NCBI RefSeq assembly: GCF_037392515.1
Contig: NC_090281.1
Location: 47,530,645-47,594,644, forward strand
DNA: 64,000 bases
Direction of reading: 5' to 3'
DNA from: Haliotis asinina
Lineage: Eukaryota; Mollusca; Gastropoda; Lepetellida; Haliotidae
The notes under the pieces were generated by a model that saw only the letters and a program-made list of their open reading frames with translations, was not told where the DNA came from and ran no database searches. A program made the translations under genes and the position numbers. Positions 12,312-24,300 of the stretch are shown here, in pieces. Each line of letters opens with the position of its first letter. Within the stretch, counting starts at the first letter, position 1.

Positions 12312-15300
12312 GTATGACACTACTTTGGGGTGGGTTTGTTTCTTCAGAAGGAGGCAGTCTTTCAAAGCCATCATATTTGCAAACGTTTATACACGGTAAT
12401 AAATAAGCCAAAAACCCAGTCAGGCATTAGGGATGGTAACTTCAATATGTTACCAGCCCAAAATGTATTTAACTGGACCAGACAAGCTAGCAGATATGAC
12501 GCAGGTCTTAGTTCAAGTAAATAGTTCAATGAACCCGAGACTTGTATTTACTCTCGAACAGTCTATTTATAGCAGTCATTTTCAGAGAATCCGACTAAAA
12601 TGTTACCATGTTTTTTACCAGGCCGTCGGGCTGGTCAGCTATAAATTTAGACCGTACGTCTAGCCTGTCTCGAACGGTGGAACAGGGATTATTTCATATA
12701 CAGGTTTATAGCCTCCGAAAATAGAGAGAGTGTGTTTCTTTTCTTAAAATAACCACATGCAATAGCGTCTGCATCGTTTGAGGTTGAAGGGTAGTCAAGT
12801 AACCCTATCACTGTTTCATGAAACGAAAAAACACAGGTTCAAGTCCCACTGGGATAGATGTCCCATAATTTGCTGGCATCGTCTTTGTGATCTGGCTTAA
12901 GTGATACTGTTGAGAGCGGCATAAAACAACATCCAGGTATTCCTTCAATGTGAACTTGTGTTGTTGATGTAGGTGGCGTGGACGGATCAATGGTCCACAC
13001 TTTTGGCGTTCATGGACACGAGGATTATCGACGATGAACGCATCTCTGTAGATCGACCATACGGCAACGACTGGAACCTGCACATCTCGGGGGTGAAGCT
13101 GGATGACCAGGGCATCTACAACTGTCAGATCAACACAAAACCGGTCAAGATACAAACAGTCGTACTGAACATACTAGGTAAGTGACAGGTTGAAGCCATG
13201 TAATAATGGTTGAAGTCACGTAATAGCTGGTTGAACTCGTGTAAAACAGGTTGAAGCCATGTAATAATGGTTGAAGTCACGTAATAGCTGGTTGAACTCG
13301 TGTAAAACAGGTTGAAGCCATGCAATAATGGTTGAAGTCACGTAATAGCTGGTTGAACTCGTGTAAAACAGGTTGAAGTCATGTAACAACGGATGGAAGT
13401 CACGTAGCAACTGGTTGAAGTCTTGTAGCAACAGCTTGGAGTCATGTAACAACAGATTGAAGTCATGTAAAAACTGGCTGAAGTCATGTAACAGCTGAGT
13501 AACAATTGGTTAAAACGTTGACTACCGTTTGAATGGAATCGGGGTATAATTGGTTAACAAAGGGAATGGTACCAGTTGATAAACCAAGTGGCAAATGATA
13601 GAGAGTAACGTTATAATTCAATTTAATTGAAGTAATGTTAATTGAAGTAATGTTAATAGTTGGTTCGAGATTATTAGTTAACTGATTTGAGTGACGGTTA
13701 CCTAAAGTAATGTTATCAATGAAAGTGATTTTATAAATGTAATGTTAAGAACTGATTTTAAGAGAAAAAAAACATTGCTATGCGTTCGTTTGTTTAAAGG
13801 TGGATGAAATTAGTTTTACCAGTGATTGATTTCAGAAATGGTTGATTGAAACAACGGCAGATACTAGAACTCATAAAGGGATATATCTCTTGAATATTAA
13901 TTTGCGTTTTTTTGAAGAGACGTTACTATAGAGGTAAGGTTACAATACCTGCCCAACGACTGACTTAGGAAATTTCAAATGTATTTTTTAATAGTTTTTC
14001 AGATAAAACAGGGAAAGATAACATTAATTGACTCAGCTGATAATTCAGGTATGATTTTGTTGGAGTAACACCCAACTGACAAACCAAGCAGTTTTGCACT
14101 TTGAAACCATTCTTAAAGCAAACGAGGTGGTGTAAACATGGTCTACTTTCAGTTCCTCCGAGGATTTTAGGGACGCAGTCGGATACGGAGGTTGTTGTCA
14201 ACGAAGGACTGTCGGTCAGTCTATCGTGCAACGTGTCCGGAATTCCTCGACCAACGGTCATGTGGTACAAGAAACCCACACAGCCAGGCCAATCGAAAGA
14301 TAGTGAGTTCTGCAAAGCAACATCTAGTAAGCGTTTTTACTGTGTCCAGTTCCTGCACGTAGACGTCTAGGCTGTCCTGCACCTTGACCGGATTACCTCC
14401 CTTTGACCTTCCTTCTGACCATTCGGAACACTTCGGGATGTTCCTTTCCGAATTTGTTCCAAGTGTTCTGACTGGTTGTTGAACCGACTTCCGCTACTGC
14501 TTCATGTGTCAACTGGTTTGATTGGATTGGATATAACGTTGTCTTTTTCGTTGGCGGTCGACTTCTTTACTCTACGTCTTGAGTGTTAATGTGCATATCC
14601 TTTGCTTTACTTGTCAGTCGGATATAGACGGTAGAGAAGGTCACACTTGCGCGGACGGTTGTTTAATGCATATATGGACATATGCCGTTTCAGACAGATA
14701 ACGAACAAACGTCCTAATCAGCAATGTAGAAATACATAGAGTATTATAGACTTTTCTCATCAATCGGAGACCGGTTCTGATATGATCAGAAGGGACATGA
14801 CACCTATCACAATTCACTAACTTAACCTGTCTAAATCGGATTTTTCGTCCGGTTTAGACAGGTTCCACTTTATCATAATACATAATATACTACCAGACTC
14901 TAATTATATAGTCTTTAGACTAATACCGCACATGCTGAACTAACAATACTACTAGTCTTATATTTTTTGAGACATGGAATTTACCGCACGGTGTCAGGAG
15001 ACAAGAATAGTTAACTCCTATATACCATGTAGACAAGGACAGATACCTCCTTATATCTTCCTTTCGTTCTGTATAACCACTCAGTGTTCCTTATTCTGTT
15101 CATATTTATGTTGCAATCGTGCCTCAGTTATCTTACAGAGAACCTCCTTGCATAATATCTGCATCCCCTGCTTAGATTCATGTAGAATATTGTGTTTGGT
15201 GTAACTGAGAAATAACCTTCTTTAGCCTTGTGATTGTTTTAAACCGGGTGCCTTTATCGCAGCCAAGCGCAATGGCGGACGCGCATTCTCACGCAACCAG

Positions 15301-18300
15301 TTGTGAATGCAGATATTTTCATCTTTCTAAAGTTCAAAATATTTTAGCTGCATGTGTAAAGATGCATCGTTAATAACAGAGGTATCTGAATTAAATTTAA
15401 AAATATTTTTGCAAAAATTCACCTCTTCGAGGTGTATCGTAATTTCTTCTACAATACACATATCGTCCTTGAATCTGTAGCCGACTACTCACCGACAGTA
15501 ATCACAGTCAGTAAAACCAGGCTAGCTATTCTCGAAACGTTCGTAGCCCTACGAACTTCTTAAGCCCATTCTTAACACATAGGCTACGATCAAAGTTAAG
15601 AATTCGTAGGGCTACGAACATTTCGAGAATAAGGGCCCTAGTAGCTTCTGATTAACGGCAGTACCATATCACCTTTAAAATTACACTTCAGTCCATCTAT
15701 GGCCTATGGAATATGCATCCCATTCACACTCTGGCACACTCTCCCTGTCGTGTCACACACCCCTGAACATCCTGCTGGCGATCGGCCTTCTACGACCCAT
15801 GTCAGAAGTGACTAACGGGATCGGATGGTCAAGCTGTTTGTTAATGCGTGTCGTCATATCCCATCACAGATGCTCATGATCACTAGGCTCGATTCTTCCA
15901 CGCCGCTGTCATGGCTGGGATATCGATGTTGCATAGTGAGGCGATAAACACACATGCAGACAGAATGACAGAAAAAAACGGGGTACCTCCAGCTGTCAGT
16001 TCATGATACTTCAGCGCTTTACACTTGTGTGTTAAAGATGCTCACATACTTCCTCACTCTGTATTCAGCGCAGTGTTTGGTATACCTGTTTGTACGGTTA
16101 TACCATTATGTAGATAATTATGTGCCGTTATGTACCGTTCTACTATCAAACCGTTATGAACCATTATTCCGTTATGTACTGTTATACTACCATACAGTTC
16201 TGTGCACCGTTATGTACCATTATACCGTTATGTACCGTTTCATACCGTTATGCACGATTTTATCGTTAGTCTGTTTTTCCATACTCACAACTGTGGGTGA
16301 ACAAACGTTTTCAATTACGTTTGTTACACATGCGCGGGTATGTGTCAAATGTGATGTGTTTTCTCTTCAGGGATCGGTTTCTCTGGAGAGGTGCTCTTGA
16401 TCCACAACGTCACACGCCACTGCGGCGGCAAGTACGAGTGTGTGGCCGACAACGGAGTACCCCCCGCTGTGAAACGTCAGATCAACGTTGGGGTCAAATG
16501 TAAGTACCATCATCATCATCATCATCATGAACATCATCATCATGATCATCATCATCGCCATCATCATCTGTAGGGAAAGGTGGCAATGTGTCTGTTAAAC
16601 GTCTACAGCCCGATGGGCGTTTTGGTCTGTATACTCCCTAGGGAGCTAATAATAAAATTAGCGTGCGCTCAGATCAGACGGGTAAGGTATAACTTGATTG
16701 AAGCGCATTCCATCGGCCGGGAAAATAGTGTACTAAACAAATTCATGATGTAGTGATCCCCGTGGTAGATTCAAGTCATCTCATTGGCTTGTTGGGTCCG
16801 GTAGAAGCGCTAGTAATAGGCCTATATAAAGAAAACGTCGACCTGAGGCGTCAGTTTGATGTATTCAGACAGTCGGAGCAGCTGTGGCACAGTATGGCTG
16901 CTTATTATTACAATGACTATGAGGCGAGTATATGGATGGCAACTTCTTCTTTATTGCGTAACATGATATTTCTGCGCTACCCCTTGCACCTGCTTCAGGT
17001 GATTGTGATCTGGAGAAGGGACAAGATGGGACAAGAGGTAGGCCAGAAACATCGTGTTGTACAATAAAGAAGAGGTCACCATCCATATACCCGTCTTATA
17101 TATTCACCAACTTCTAAATGCCTCTCAAGAATCTTATTGCAATAACGTGTTCATACATAACGCGATTATGGAAAACAAATTGACATTGTGTTCACTGTCT
17201 CGCGTCTCTGTGGTCGCTCAACTGTGCAGGCCGGGTGGGAATTGCTTTTCAGCAGCCCTGAATAACGGAAAGCGAATAAACGGTATCTCCAACCTCTCAT
17301 TGTATAGATTCCTACTGCGCAAATTCATTGTTCATTATATCGATCACTAGATTATTATTTACAGACTACAGACAACATATAGTTGGTATATTATTCAATG
17401 CGGCGTCAACAAAGAAAGACAGAAACAAACAAACAAACAGTGACTCCTGTTGCCTGACGTCACAAGCTGGGCATACACATGATGGTGCATAAGTCATAAG
17501 AACATCTAATAACATAGTTATCTCGTTGAGGACATGCCCATTTCTCAGTTACAATAACGCTACCGTGCTCGCGAAACAACTCACAACGCCAGACAGAAAG
17601 TTGGCATTGCAAGTTGTCACAATACATTTTTATCATTAAGGATATTTCTCACCACGCATATTTCCGAGACGAGCATTCTCGGAATGAGACGATTTCTTCA
17701 CCACTTGCCGTCTCCTTTACCTCCCATAAAAGGTGACCGTGCTTGTCGTAAGAGACAACTAACGGGATCGGGTGGTCAGGCTCGCTGACTTGGTTGACAC
17801 AGGTCATCGGTTCCCAATTGCGCGGATCGATGATAATGTTGTTGATCATTGGATTGTCTGGTCCAGACTCGATTATTTACAGACCGCCGCCATATAGCTG
17901 GAATATTGCTGAGTGCGGCGTACAACTAAACTCACTCACTCACTCCTTTGCCTCCAAGGAGATACAGATTGTCCCGAAATCAGACGAGATCGTCAGGAAT
18001 GATCGACTTGTCACGGTCAAAGGGAGATAACCACTCTGTGTGTCGGGCATCTTTGAAAACGGAATGTACGCTGTGTACCCAGTTTAACCCGTATGAAAAT
18101 AGAAGTCATATTTAAATGCCCACCTGACCACATCTAGTAAGTGATATTTTCAGGGGTGAATGTTGGTAAAATATTAGGGTGTTGATTTCTCATATATATT
18201 CAATATCGGTGACGTTAGTTTGTATTTGATTGACATTTGTTATCATGTTCAAGTAGAGTGTATATTATTTGTTTAGAAATTTTAATGCTTATATTATTAT

Positions 18301-20438
18301 GCAATTGGACTGTAAGTCATAACCATTTTTAAAAATAACCCAACAACACAAAACTGTGTAGGTTTATTAGTATGTCAGTCTATATTTGCTATTTTCGTTG
18401 ACACGTGTACGAAACCGTGTCATTTGTAATCATCACCAATGTCCGCAACACCTTTCTGTTCCAGTCCCTCCAGAGATTCATATTCATAACAAAAGAATTG
18501 GTCAAGTGCGCGGCAAGGATACAATCCTCGAGTGCGTTGTGACCGCACACCCCCAGGGCGTGAGTGTGTGGAAGTTCGAGAACAAACAGTTACGTAAAGC
18601 TCTGCAGAAGTATCGAGTCGAGGTGTTCGAAGAAGGAAGTCACACCATAACCTTAAGTCTCCGCATCAGCAAACTAGATGAACATGATTATGGGGAATAC
18701 ACGTGTGTTGCATCTAATTCCATGGGCAGCGATTCTAAAAGAACGATACTGTACGGTAAGTACTATCAAAACAGGGGCGGTGGGGTAGTCTAGTGGTTAA
18801 AGCGTTCGCTCGAGGAATCGAAAACCCGGGTTCGATCGTATCCCCTGCTGTTCCCACGCTCATGCTGTTGATCACTGGATTGTCTGGCCCAGACTCTATA
18901 CTTTACAGACCGCTGCCATATAGCTGGAATATTGATGGATGCATCGGAAAACTAAATTCACTCCTTTTTGTGAGCGGGGCAGTGAAGCTGCATTTGGATT
19001 TTACTGAAGCACCTGACTTATGTATGACAATATTGGTCTTAGCTTTTTGTTCAGTGAATCTGTCCGGTAAGCTTGGCGCTAATTTCTCACTGTTCCAAGG
19101 TGAACTGAGAATGTCACCTTTACACATCATTCGTTGCGAGTCAGACCTGAAAGACCATGATAATCAAAATACCGGACACCCAGACTCCCGACCTTGAAGA
19201 CAAAACCACACAGAGACGTTTACGTTCACACAGACCGATCTCTGCAGTGTTCGAGAGGGTGTTGGTGTTAGTTGTGTTGCAAGGTGACCTAGGGTTGGGG
19301 GTAGGTATGGGAATGAATAGACACGCGGGTTTGTGAGACAGATTAGTACGCAGTCTGAACACAACCTTTAACAAACCCGGGTCCGCGTTAGAATATTGAT
19401 CTTCAGTAACCCATGCTTGTCGTAAGAGGCGACTAACGAGATGGAGTGGTCAGGCTCGCTCTCTAGGTTGACATATTAGTTCTCATTTGCGCAGATAGAT
19501 GCTCATTCTGTTGATCCCTGGATTGTCTGGTTCAGACTCGATTGTTTACAAACCGCCGCCATATAGCTGGAATACTGCTGAGTGCGGCGTAAAACTAAAT
19601 TCACTCAAAATTGCCAAACAATTCATTTACCGTTGGATCATCTGAAACAAGTGCTGAGTATGAATTTCGTATAATTTTCTCTGCAGAGCATATAATACCT
19701 ACGAAACCACCGACTACAACTACCACGACAACGAGATCAACAACAACGTCGTTGCGCCCTACGAAGGGAAAGACAGACCTGATGCCCGGAGTCTATGACT
19801 ACCCATCGGAGAACGGCCCACCAGAGTACATACCCAGACCAACATTAAAAAAGGTCCACCCGTTACTACCGGGTAAGAAACTCTGGAATATAACTCCACT
19901 TCCACCCCTTTTCAGAAGTTGAAAAAACATAATGACATAACACCTCATAAACCTAACGGCTCTGGGGTAGCCGAATGGTTAAAGCGTTCTCTCTTCCCGC
20001 CGCAGACCCCGGGCTCTATTCCTCATATGGGTACCATGAGTCCATTTCCAGTGTCCCCTTCGTACCACAGTTGTGATACAAAGCGGTGTAAAATCCTTGG
20101 CTGCAAGAGTTGTATGATCCCCGGGGAGTTGAGATGGATAATACGGTGTGTCGTTTAGAGTGACATCCAATGGCTGCGGGAAAAAATACCGAAAAAATAC
20201 CAGCATGTACTACTTACGTGGATATGGGCGCTATATAATAACAATAATCATGATAAACTCACTCACTCCTATGACTATTTTCATCTGCAGTGATCATTTT
20301 GTTTCCACAGGTGGAAAGAATGAACCGATTGTCGTCGGCTCAGCCGGAAGTACAGGGCCAGAATCCGGAGCCAGGAAAAATTCAGTTTTCATCATTGTTT
20401 TCCTAATGTGTATATTTTCTCTGTTGAATCCCCTTTAA
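12199..20438 (+). CDS. Lachesin/IgLON-like GPI-anchored Ig-domain adhesion protein (5'-partial)
   Basis: Seven exons join in phase: 12199-12311, 12973-13177, 14153-14302, 16371-16499, 18465-18755, 19687-19872, 20311-20438. They give about 400 residues without the signal-peptide exon. Three Ig domains each show their cysteine pair: LPCKV/YNCQIN, LSCNVSG/YECVADNG, LECVVT/YTCVASN. HKVAWTD, NGVPP and FPP between domains are the signature of the lachesin/IgLON/DIP family, cell-surface proteins that bind each other at neural and epithelial contacts. A Thr-rich stalk and a C-terminal hydrophobic run without a basic tail indicate a GPI anchor. All introns are phase 1 except the first visible one, which is phase 0 and splits Ig1. 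Fine placement among lachesin, neurotrimin-like and DIP-like is open. The promoter and first exon were not found. Confidence 0.92.
12973..13177 (+). CDS. Ig gene: exon with second half of Ig1
   Basis: The acceptor gttgatgtag precedes 12973; the donor is ctag|gtaagt. It begins VAWTD (the Ig core Trp) and holds the DDQGIYNC motif with the second Ig1 cysteine, closing with TVVLNIL. The intron is phase 1. Confidence 0.92.
13185..13490 (+). repeat. Intronic minisatellite, about 20/62-bp units
   Basis: Starts just after the splice donor. A unit of about 62 bases (ggttgaagccatgtaataat, ggttgaagtcacgtaatagc, tggttgaactcgtgtaaaac) is repeated at least three times and is itself built of roughly 20-bp subunits around gttgaagtcatgtaa. 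More diverged copies trail to about 13490. Confidence 0.85.
14153..14302 (+). CDS. Ig gene: exon with first half of Ig2
   Basis: The acceptor tctactttcag precedes 14153; the donor is gata|gtgagt. It encodes VPPRILGTQSDTEVVVNEG, then LSCNVSG and VMWYKK. NVS is a glycosylation site. Phase 1 on both sides. Confidence 0.9.
14822..14863. repeat. Strong hairpin in intron
   Basis: aacctgtctaaa is followed after a short loop by ggtttagacaggtt, giving a stem of about 12 bp. It is one isolated palindrome within AT-rich intron sequence, and its meaning is unknown. Confidence 0.6.
15528..15630. repeat. Inverted-repeat element with ~34-bp arms
   Basis: The left arm 15528-15562 (attctcgaaacgttcgtagc...) and the right arm 15596-15630 (...gctacgaacatttcgagaat) are reverse complements apart from one mismatch and small indels. 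Each arm contains its own nested palindrome (ttcgtagccctacgaa). This looks like a small non-autonomous DNA element. Weaker relatives may lie near 42466 and 50280. Confidence 0.7.
16085..16268 (+). repeat. Degenerate short tandem repeat (accgttatgt)
   Basis: Many copies of accgttatgtaccgtt-like words at 10-15 base spacing, with point changes, in the intron before the exon at 16371. Confidence 0.75.
16371..16499 (+). CDS. Ig gene: exon with second half of Ig2
   Basis: The acceptor ttctcttcag precedes 16371; the donor is caaat|gtaagt. It encodes GFSGEVLLIHNVTRHCGGKY, then ECVADNGVPP and VKRQINV. The RHCGGKYEC segment replaces the usual D-x-G-x-Y-x-C and adds an extra cysteine. Confidence 0.9.
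16503..16572 (+). repeat. (CAT)n microsatellite at splice donor
   Basis: Imperfect cat/atc trinucleotides begin within five bases of the donor GT at 16500-16501. Open frames through it encode only His or Met runs. Confidence 0.9.
16575..17695. other. Intron sequence, no gene recognised
   Basis: A 104-codon open frame at 16753-17067 (+) and short antisense frames show no known domain and no splice context. I see no support for a nested gene. Confidence 0.5.
17700..17945 (+). mobile_element. SINE copy, (CTCA)-tail family, + orientation
   Basis: Runs gtgcttgtcgtaagagac, actaacgggatcgggtggtc, ctcgctgacttggttgacac, aggtcatcggttcccaattg, ttgtctggtccagactcg, accgccgccatatagctgg, gagtgcggcgtacaacta and ends in cactcactcactcc. 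This copy defines the CTCA tail as the 3' end. Confidence 0.9.
18465..18755 (+). CDS. Ig gene: exon carrying all of Ig3
   Basis: The acceptor tctgttccag precedes 18465; the donor is tacg|gtaagt. It encodes PPEIHIHNKRIGQVRG, ILECVVTAHP, SVWKFEN, LSLRISKLDEHDYGEYTC and VASNSMG. Ig3 is on one exon, unlike Ig1 and Ig2, which are each split by an intron. Confidence 0.93.
18778..18968 (+). mobile_element. SINE, tRNA-type head joined to the usual (CTCA) body
   Basis: Begins cggtggggtagtctagtggt and acccgggttcgatcgtatcc (A- and B-box-like), then switches at about 18855 into gctcatgctgttgatcactg, gattgtctggcccagactc and ccatatagctggaatattg of the other SINE type. It looks like a chimera of the two heads on one tail. 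Confidence 0.75.
19400..19605 (+). mobile_element. SINE copy, (CTCA)-tail family
   Basis: Contains ttcagtaacccatgcttgtc, gtaagaggcgactaacgaga, gtggtcaggctcgctctc, gccgccatatagctggaata and gtgcggcgtaaaactaaatt. It ends about 80 bases before the stalk exon. Confidence 0.85.
19687..19872 (+). CDS. Ig gene: Thr-rich stalk exon
   Basis: The acceptor tttctctgcag precedes 19687; the donor is ccgg|gtaaga. It encodes IIPTKPPTTTTTTTRSTTTS, then KGKTDLMPGVYDYPSENGPP and PRPTLKKVHPLLPG. The Thr run suggests an O-glycosylated spacer that holds the Ig domains away from the membrane. Confidence 0.88.
19965..20110 (+). mobile_element. tRNA-headed SINE fragment
   Basis: ctctggggtagccgaatggt and gttaaagcgttctctc form an A-box-like head, with a degenerate gggctctattcctcatatgg B-box region, then catttccagtgtccccttcg. 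It lies in the last intron of the Ig gene. Confidence 0.7.
20311..20438 (+). CDS. Ig gene: terminal exon with GPI-anchor signal
   Basis: The acceptor gtttccacag precedes 20311. It encodes GGKNEPIVVGSAGSTGPESG, ARKNS and a final hydrophobic run VFIIVFLMCIFSLL, then NPL and the stop TAA at 20436-20438. Small residues (G, S, A) precede the hydrophobic tail and no basic cytoplasmic tail follows, as in GPI-anchored IgLON/lachesin proteins. Confidence 0.88.
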
Positions 20439-20455
20439 AAGTTCTGGGAGTCCCA

Positions 20456-20494
20456 ATTAAATGTACATAAAAGTACGAATATAAGAAGAATAAA
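20456..20494 (+). promoter_or_regulatory. Candidate polyadenylation signals of the Ig gene
   Basis: ATTAAA at 20456-20461 and AATAAA at 20489-20494 lie 18 and 51 bases after the stop codon. Use of either is inferred, and a longer 3' UTR is possible. Confidence 0.5.
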
Positions 20495-20499
20495 TGTAC

Positions 20500-21284
20500 A
20501 CCTTTTTTAACAAAAAATGTGCAATATGATTCATATAAGTCCAGTAAGTAATATGCTTATTTTACAGTTTTACTGTGCGACTAAAACATAAATCTAAACA
20601 CGATACTGTTTCACCTCGACACACAAGTCCAAATATTTGCAACATTCCGCGTTTTCAATATTCTGGTGTACAATTGAAAGGAAAGACGCGTACGTAAAAT
20701 GACCACGGCGCCATGGCCACAATGGCCAGGTTGACAATTTCTCGTAGTCGAGGATGACGTCAATGATGACTGGTGGTGTTTGTGTTGAAGGTGTCGCTAC
20801 GGACGCTGATGCTTTAAGCAATATATTTAATGTATTTCGTCGTGTTGTGAACGGCAGATACTGGATCAACTATTTGCCTGAACCTGTGTGTCCTTGAGAT
20901 CGTGGTATCCGTTAGCATGACAAGACAATCCTTTTGATGGATAGAGAATATGGCCTTTATTTTTTCGATTGAGTCCGAAGCCAAGTTAAGATCGAATGAT
21001 CATATTTCTGAACCGCAGCGGATAATAGTCATCGCATTCGGATCCCTTCCGAAAAGGCAAACGTTAAACGTGTAGCGTTATATCGGGAAACCATACAATC
21101 GGTATTGCACATTAAACTTTATGAAATTGATCGCTACACTGAATTATCTAACAACGGTAGTTTAGCAGAGTTGCATCCCTTGATCGTGCAACGATCCGCT
21201 GCTGGATGATCCCCATTCATTGTGGAGGCCCTCAGCTTATCGGTACATATCCATTTCTTTGAGTAACTGAGCACCAAATTGTGA

Positions 21285-21317
<33 letters not shown>

Positions 21318-24300
21318 AAACAAAAAAAACCCAAAAAACAAAGCAAAACGCGAAATCGGAGATCGCGCCAATATAAGTCCAATCTCGTTATACGTTTAAA
21401 CAAATGAGCACGTTTCTTATTGGACTACTATTTGTTTGCATTCTAAGATGTATATTTCTCCTGCACACAACATAAAACATGTCTCATTCAGTGTCTTGGG
21501 TTGAAATGTTTTTCAGGAACATTTATGATACGACATTCGTGTCACTTACAGTGAGTCAATTCTGGGAGAGCACTTTGCATATCTTATATGTTGTCTTGTA
21601 ATCCCATCATATGCGTGTGTTTAACACAGGGTTCCTTTATGTGAACGTTTGGTTTCGGGGGTGGGGGATGAGAGATAAGACTGACTAATGGAAAAAAGAT
21701 GGAACAAAGATGTGCAACGGGGTGTGCCTACAGTTTTGCCTTTAGCTGAAGCTGAAGTGTATGCTGGACTGAGAGTTCTGTCGACCTTCATTCAGGAATC
21801 TTATCATTTTCACTAACACCCGATCGTTACATGGTGAACTCTGACGGAGCTACTAGTCTTTGATATCGTTGGGCGGTGAGGTAGCCTATTGCAGGGTTTG
21901 CACGGGCCTTGGAAACTCATGGAATGTCGGGTGTTTTTTCTATTGTCTGGGTAACTGATGAAAAATTGAACTAATTGTCATAATCATAGAGAAATCATGG
22001 CATTTTAAAATATTTACTGAGTGGTAAAAGCGTTCGCTCGTCAGGCCAAAGGTCCGGGTTCGATGCCTCACATGGTTTCATTGTGTGAAGCCCATTTCAG
22101 GCGCCCCACCGCAGTGTTATTACTGGTGGCCATATTCACTCACTCACTCACTCACTCACTCACTCACTCACTCACTCACTTGTGCCAGTGGATCACTGAG
22201 AAGTCAAATAGAGATTAGTGTCGGACATTGGTAGAATAGGTCAAATGTGAGTATTAAGCTGTGAGTCGTTTACTCCTCCATAAGTTTGTCTTGAGCTTCG
22301 TATGCCCGTGGAACTCGGACTATATGGGAAGTTGTTTTGTAGTCATCGTCATGGATACAGTTATCACCTTTTGACTTAGTGTCACCTTATCATTTTGTCA
22401 CAGTAGGGATAAATAAACACCATTGTTCGTCAGAGTCTGTGAGTAATGCTGCTCAGAATCACCATCTTTGTGGTCACCATGGTAACTACCAAGTGCCATA
22501 ACCACTGATAAAAACTGAACTGAACTGAAAATTTGTATTGAGAGCACAACAAACGAACAAGTACCGAACCCTATCACAGCCTGTAGCAACGGGGTGGTTG
22601 ATAGTGTCGATGACTTGAAAGGACCTTGACCTCGGCTGCATGAGCAGAACCCAGAAAGATTATGAAATGTCCATTAAAACTCTAGTGAAAATGAAGTGTG
22701 CACCACCCCTCCCCCACCCCTCCCCTGTTCTCCATTCTTTCAAGAGCGAGAGTAATGAACCCCAAGGCTTGAGTTTGCTGAGTGTGATCTGAGTTTGTGG
22801 TTTGTTTGTGGTATTCATTGCTAGCCGTGCAGGATGTTGCGTTTCAAAACGGTTGTCGCTGTAAACGCGAACCCGCACCTGAGTACACCAGTTCTCGTGT
22901 CCTGGACGGACACGGAAGCTCTCGAACTGGGCATTCTGTCCCCAAGTAGCACGCATACCGTACAATGATTAAACAGTTACACCACAACCCAGACAGCAGC
23001 TTAGAGATACAATCACACAATATTAATTAAGATCCAGATCATCCGTTTGTGAAAACCTTAATTCGTAACCGTCAAATCAGTAGACGAACAGGCCAAAAAC
23101 ATGGGACAAATGCTTTCAAGACTGAGTGGGTTAAATGATAATTTTTGTCAGAATTGAATGTTTGTTTGTACCAGTATATTCACATTACTGTAATATTGAT
23201 AAGAATATATGTGTCCGATATTTCAATTTGCATTTATGACTATTTGATTCACTATCATAGCTGCTCTTCACCTTTCTGTGTTCATATGATTAATCTGACA
23301 CATTTTGTAATGGTCCCTCTTGAAGTCCATCTATTAAATACTTGTCGTTCGAAGATATTTTCTCGCGTCACGAAGTCATTTGTCTTTACAATCCCCTCGA
23401 CAGAATCACTTTTAGGTAAATTTATCTCCAATATTATCTCCTTTGATATTAAATATGTCATTTTAAGCGTTGTTCATTCCACAAAGCGGCGTTTGCAAGT
23501 ATATAATTTAAGGGTTACCCATGAGGTATAAACCGACTCATTCATCACAGGCTTCTAAACAGACACGCGTCATAGCTGTACTGCATGTCTGTCCTTTATA
23601 GGATGTTCAAAGTTACCCGAGGGGTACTGAAGCCTACATTTTTGTGTATATCTCTAGCTTTATATATCGATGTGAATCATATACCCTTCTTGATGTTGAG
23701 AGTATCACACGTCTATTAGACGTATTATAATTCCACCAACTGCAGGGATATGGGATTATCATCACTTAACGTGGGAGTAGAGAGTGGGCGAGATTTCAAA
23801 ATCTCCGCCCTTTATGGACAACAGGACATAAAACTCCCTTTAACATGTGCTCAATTGTCAGAAATGATCTTGGTGCTCCGGAGCAGAGGTTCCTGCGATG
23901 AGAACTAGCATTTAGTTCCAGATCCCTACACAAAAGATCATTGGCTCGTTTAGTCAAATTATTGCAAATGAATTTTCCTGACATGTCATCATGATTGTGG
24001 TAGATGTATAGTGATGCTGTATAAAGGTGACTTGTATATATGATATTCAGTTACAGTTATGTATTGATGTTACAGTCAAGTTAAACTGAAACCTTGCTAA
24101 TCCGGATGGTCTAGTTCAAATCACTCGGAATACAGTTTAGGATCTTGGATCATGGATCATGGATCATGGATCCGGATCTCCTTTGTACATATTGTCTGTA
24201 TTAATCCAATGAACGGAAGTCGGGACGTCCGGATTAGAGAGGTTCTGTTGCGTTTGTTTCAGAGTGTTTAAAGATTTCTGGCTTTAATAATCAGTGTATA

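Noticed and set aside
16753..17067. 104-codon + open frame within the Ig gene intron
   Set aside because: No domain and no promoter or splice features. It overlaps antisense frames of similar quality.
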